Assembly: GCA_017308135.1 (NCBI GenBank)
Contig: JAFKFM010000006.1
Coordinates: forward strand, 777,118-841,117
DNA length: 64,000 nucleotides
Reading direction: 5' to 3'
DNA from: Alphaproteobacteria bacterium
GTDB lineage: Bacteria; Pseudomonadota; Alphaproteobacteria; CACIAM-22H2
Shown in pieces: positions 61,808-64,000 of this stretch. Position 1 is the stretch's first letter. Each line of letters begins with the position of its first letter. The notes under the pieces are model-generated. The model was not told where the DNA came from. It searched no databases and saw only the letters and a list, made by a program, of their open reading frames with translations. The translations under genes and the position numbers were made by a program.

Positions 61808-63481
61808 ATGTCGCACGCGGTTCGGCAGGCGATCATAGGCGCGTGCCTTGCCACTTTCGTGGCGGGGACGGCGGCGTACGCCCAAAATTCCGGGGTCGTG
61901 ATCCCGCCCTCGGCCGAGCCGCGATTGGGCCCGCGCGAAATTCCCGTCCCGCAGGCCGATCTCGAGCTCACCATTCCCGCCCAGCCGCGCGCGCCCGAAC
62001 GCCGCGCGGTGGACGAGCTGCGTTTCCCCGTCACGCGCATCGCCGTCGAGGGCGGCACGGTCTACCCGCCCGAGGTGCTGGCGCAGGATTACGGCGCGCT
62101 GATCGGCGACACCGTAGGGTTGTCTTCGATCGTCGAGGCGGCGGAGAAAATCGAAGCGCGCTATCGCGCCGACGGTTACGTCCTCACGCGCGCTTTCGTG
62201 CCGCCGCAACGCGTGGGCGACGGCACGTTCCGCATCCAGATCGTCGAAGGCTTCCTCGGCCGCATCGTGTTCGATGGCGGCAGCGAGCCGGTGCGCGAGC
62301 GCATCACCGCCTATATGCGCCGCGCGTTCGACGGGCGGCCGGTCAACGTCAAATGGATCGAGCGCGGATTGCTGCTCGCGGGCGATTTGTCGGGCGTCGT
62401 CGCGGCGGGCACGCTGGCGCCGGGCGACACGCCGGGCGCTTCCGACCTCAACGTTAAAATCGCCGAGAAGCCGGTCTCCGCCGGCGTCACGCTCGGCAAT
62501 CGCGGCTCGAAATTCCAAGGCCCGTGGTCGCTTTCGGGCGACGCGACTTTCAGCGGTCTTTTGGGCCTTACCGAGCAAGTCGGCGTGACGCTGACCACGG
62601 TGCCCAACGACACGCGCGAGATGCGCCAAGCGGCGTTGCGCTACAGCCAGCCGATCGGCGGCGACGGGCTGACCTTGGGCTGGGACACGACCTATTCCTG
62701 GGGCTGGCCCGGCCATACGCTGAAATCCTTGCGCGTCAACACGGTGGCGTGGCGCGTGGGCCCGCGCCTTTCGTATCCGGTGATCCGTTCGCGGCGCGAA
62801 AATCTGACGCTCGATTCGTCGATCTTCTTCGCGACGACGCGCACGCTGGTCGGCGCCACGCTGCAAACCAACGAGCAATATACCGCCGGCGACATGCGCG
62901 CGACCTATACGCATGTCGGCTTCCTGCAGGGCGCCACGGTCATGTCGCTGGGATACACGCGGGGGTTGGGTATCGGCTCGACCGAGGAAGGCAACAATTT
63001 GTTGTCGCGCACGGCGGCCAACCCGAATTTCCACAAATGGACGGCGGAGCTGCGCCGCATCCAGATCCTGCCGGAAAAATTCAGCGTGCAATGGGTCGGC
63101 AGCGGTCAGGCGACATCGTCGGTGCTGTTCGCGGGCGAGGAATTCGCGCTGGGCGGGTCGCGCTTCGGGCGCGGCTACGACCCGTCGGAAATCACCGGGC
63201 GCAATGCCTTCGGCCAGGGCGTCGATCTGCGTTACGGCGACCTGGCGGGCGATGGCTGGCAGCCATACGTCTTTTATGACGCGGGCTGGGCCTGGAACCG
63301 CCGGACGGGCGGCGCCTCGCAGACGCAATTTTTGTCGTCCGCGGGGTTCGGCGTGCGCGTTCAGCCGGATAGCTGGATCTCCGGCGGGTTGGAGCTGGCC
63401 AAGCCGCTGACCCGGCCACCGGGCCAAGCCGAAGGCGAGCATCCGTGGCGCCTTCTGATGGACGTATCGGCACGCTTTTAA
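61808..63481 (+). CDS. Two-partner secretion transporter TpsB (ShlB/FhaC/HecB family)
   Basis: A 557-residue outer-membrane protein. The signal peptide ends at about AYA-Q (25/26). A proline-rich segment leads to the POTRA region (about 70-240: FPVTRIAVEGGTVYPPEVLAQ; GYVLTRAFVPPQRVGDGTFRIQIVEGFLGRI). The 16-strand barrel follows (about 245-557) and includes the late GGSRFGRGYDPSEITG, resembling the conserved RGY-type substrate-transport loop, and ends with a C-terminal Phe. It exports the partner exoprotein encoded 124 bp downstream. ATG 61808 is chosen because it precedes the signal peptide; upstream in-frame codons are unconserved. Confidence 0.94.
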   Translation: MSHAVRQAIIGACLATFVAGTAAYAQNSGVVIPPSAEPRLGPREIPVPQADLELTIPAQPRAPERRAVDELRFPVTRIAVEGGTVYPPEVLAQDYGALIGDTVGLSSIVEAAEKIEARYRADGYVLTRAFVPPQRVGDGTFRIQIVEGFLGRIVFDGGSEPVRERITAYMRRAFDGRPVNVKWIERGLLLAGDLSGVVAAGTLAPGDTPGASDLNVKIAEKPVSAGVTLGNRGSKFQGPWSLSGDATFSGLLGLTEQVGVTLTTVPNDTREMRQAALRYSQPIGGDGLTLGWDTTYSWGWPGHTLKSLRVNTVAWRVGPRLSYPVIRSRRENLTLDSSIFFATTRTLVGATLQTNEQYTAGDMRATYTHVGFLQGATVMSLGYTRGLGIGSTEEGNNLLSRTAANPNFHKWTAELRRIQILPEKFSVQWVGSGQATSSVLFAGEEFALGGSRFGRGYDPSEITGRNAFGQGVDLRYGDLAGDGWQPYVFYDAGWAWNRRTGGASQTQFLSSAGFGVRVQPDSWISGGLELAKPLTRPPGQAEGEHPWRLLMDVSARF

Positions 63482-63605
63482 CGTGTCTTTTGTATCAGAC
63501 GGCAACTGAGCGCTAGTCAAACCGACCCCTCTACTATTAAACTTTCTGTTCTTGAGGATCCGCATTCATTGCGGATATCCCGTACAGAATCTGGTGTTTT
63601 GGTAG
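63482..63605 (+). other. tpsB-tpsA intergenic leader with hairpin
   Basis: 124 bases without a gene. ATCCGCA (63558-63564) and TGCGGAT (63570-63576) form a perfect 7-bp hairpin with a 5-base loop; no T-run follows, so it is not a standard terminator. The stretch before it (63530-63550) is AT-rich and may hold a promoter for tpsA. No strong ribosome site is seen before ATG 63606. Confidence 0.45.
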
Positions 63606-64000
63606 ATGCGCTCCCCGCGCGAGATCAACGGTCCCGAACGCCGCGCGGCTTATCGCCGCCGCGCGCGCTGGGGGCGTTTCCGTCGCTGGGGTTTGGGGGC
63701 GGCGGCACTGGGTCTGCCCTTCGCGGTGCTGCCCGCCGATCAAGCCAAGTCGCAGGCGCTGCCGACCGGCGGCAATGTGGTCGGCGGCTCGGGCACGATT
63801 TCGCAGACGAGTGCCAACCAGCTCACCATCAACCAGAACAGTTCGACGCTATCGATCGACTGGCAGAGCTTCTCGATCGGGGCGGGCAATATCGTCCGCT
63901 TCATCCAGCCGGATAGCAGTTCGCTGGCGCTGAACCGCGTCATCGGCCCCGACCCGTCGATGATCTTCGGCTCGATCCAGGCCAATGGCCGGGTCGTGAT
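63606..64000 (+). CDS. Haemagglutinin-type TpsA exoprotein, N-terminal part (cut by window end)
   Basis: The frame is open from ATG 63606 to the last base, giving 131 residues. The signal region is long: about 28 very basic residues (PERRAAYRRRARWGRFRRW), then a hydrophobic core (LGAAALGLPFAVL) and a cleavage-like SQA. The mature start LPTGGNVVGGSGTISQTSANQLTINQ, the WQSFSIG and the VRFIQPDSSSLALNRV block are the filamentous-haemagglutinin N-terminal (TPS) domain that TpsB recognises. The NPNG-type motif would fall just past the window. Family members are usually very large secreted adhesins or toxins; the function here cannot be read. Confidence 0.9.
   Translation, partial: MRSPREINGPERRAAYRRRARWGRFRRWGLGAAALGLPFAVLPADQAKSQALPTGGNVVGGSGTISQTSANQLTINQNSSTLSIDWQSFSIGAGNIVRFIQPDSSSLALNRVIGPDPSMIFGSIQANGRVV

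Noticed and set aside
61718..63565. A ~615-codon antisense frame across tpsB
   Set aside because: The sense strand has signal peptide, POTRA and barrel features; the antisense product has none.

Overview
The window is a gene-dense, GC-rich stretch of bacterial chromosome, almost certainly from an alphaproteobacterium and most like the Rhodospirillales. The reasons are the mdh-sucCDAB-lpd order, the separate atpHAGDC cluster, the DUF484-xerC pair, an MmcB-type nuclease, TRAP transport genes and heavy use of GTG and TTG starts. I do not commit to a genus. Genes abut or overlap by a few bases nearly everywhere. No gap exceeds 300 bases; the longest is 254 bases before atpH. I saw no rRNA, tRNA, CRISPR array, insertion sequence, prophage or plasmid origin.

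Layout. 1-5.5 kb: the end of a FIST-domain gene, an aldo/keto reductase, thpR, then a set that appears to act on lysine adducts (fructosamine-kinase-like protein and LMW phosphatase, divergent from cobB), followed by zapE and a YHS protein. 5.5-9.2 kb: a TetR regulator divergent from a three-gene FtsX/MacB-HlyD-type exporter, with a perfect 19-bp palindrome between them. 9.3-18.1 kb: TCA-cycle genes mdh, sucC, sucD, sucA, sucB and lpd, with an intrinsic terminator after sucB. 18.1-23.6 kb: xerC and DUF484, priA, and a membrane sensor whose kinase core lacks the phosphoacceptor histidine. 23.9-28.8 kb: F1-ATPase genes atpHAGDC. 28.8-30.1 kb: a deoxyinosine-type glycosylase and a Tat-exported DUF1194 protein.

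30.2-36.4 kb is a translationally coupled surface-glycan operon: three glycosyltransferases, a methyltransferase, gmhA and hldE. It makes ADP-heptose precursors and probably decorates the LPS core. 36.4-38.6 kb holds mmcB and an unrecognised 588-residue protein, and is followed by gloB and an unknown small protein. 39.9-44.8 kb is an operon of hybrid-free phosphorelay parts (histidine kinase, receiver, Hpt) plus an MBL hydrolase and a VOC protein, divergent from an OmpR-type regulator. 44.8-54.8 kb is a catabolic and transport region: a TRAP transporter, a mandelate-racemase-like enolase, a polyamine-type ABC importer with a fused permease, and an MFS transporter divergent from an ArsR-type regulator.

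The most interesting region is 54.8-64 kb. Five minus-strand genes spaced 9-29 bp apart encode a periplasmic protein, a stand-alone cyclic-nucleotide-binding protein, a 996-residue TPR-CHAT lipoprotein with an intact His/Cys dyad, another exported protein, and a CHASE2 nucleotide cyclase. They diverge from tpsB (POTRA/barrel transporter) and the start of tpsA (haemagglutinin-type exoprotein, cut by the window end). I infer one system linking cyclic-nucleotide signalling and a CHAT peptidase to two-partner secretion. The conserved proteins are identified with confidence; the joint function is a hypothesis.
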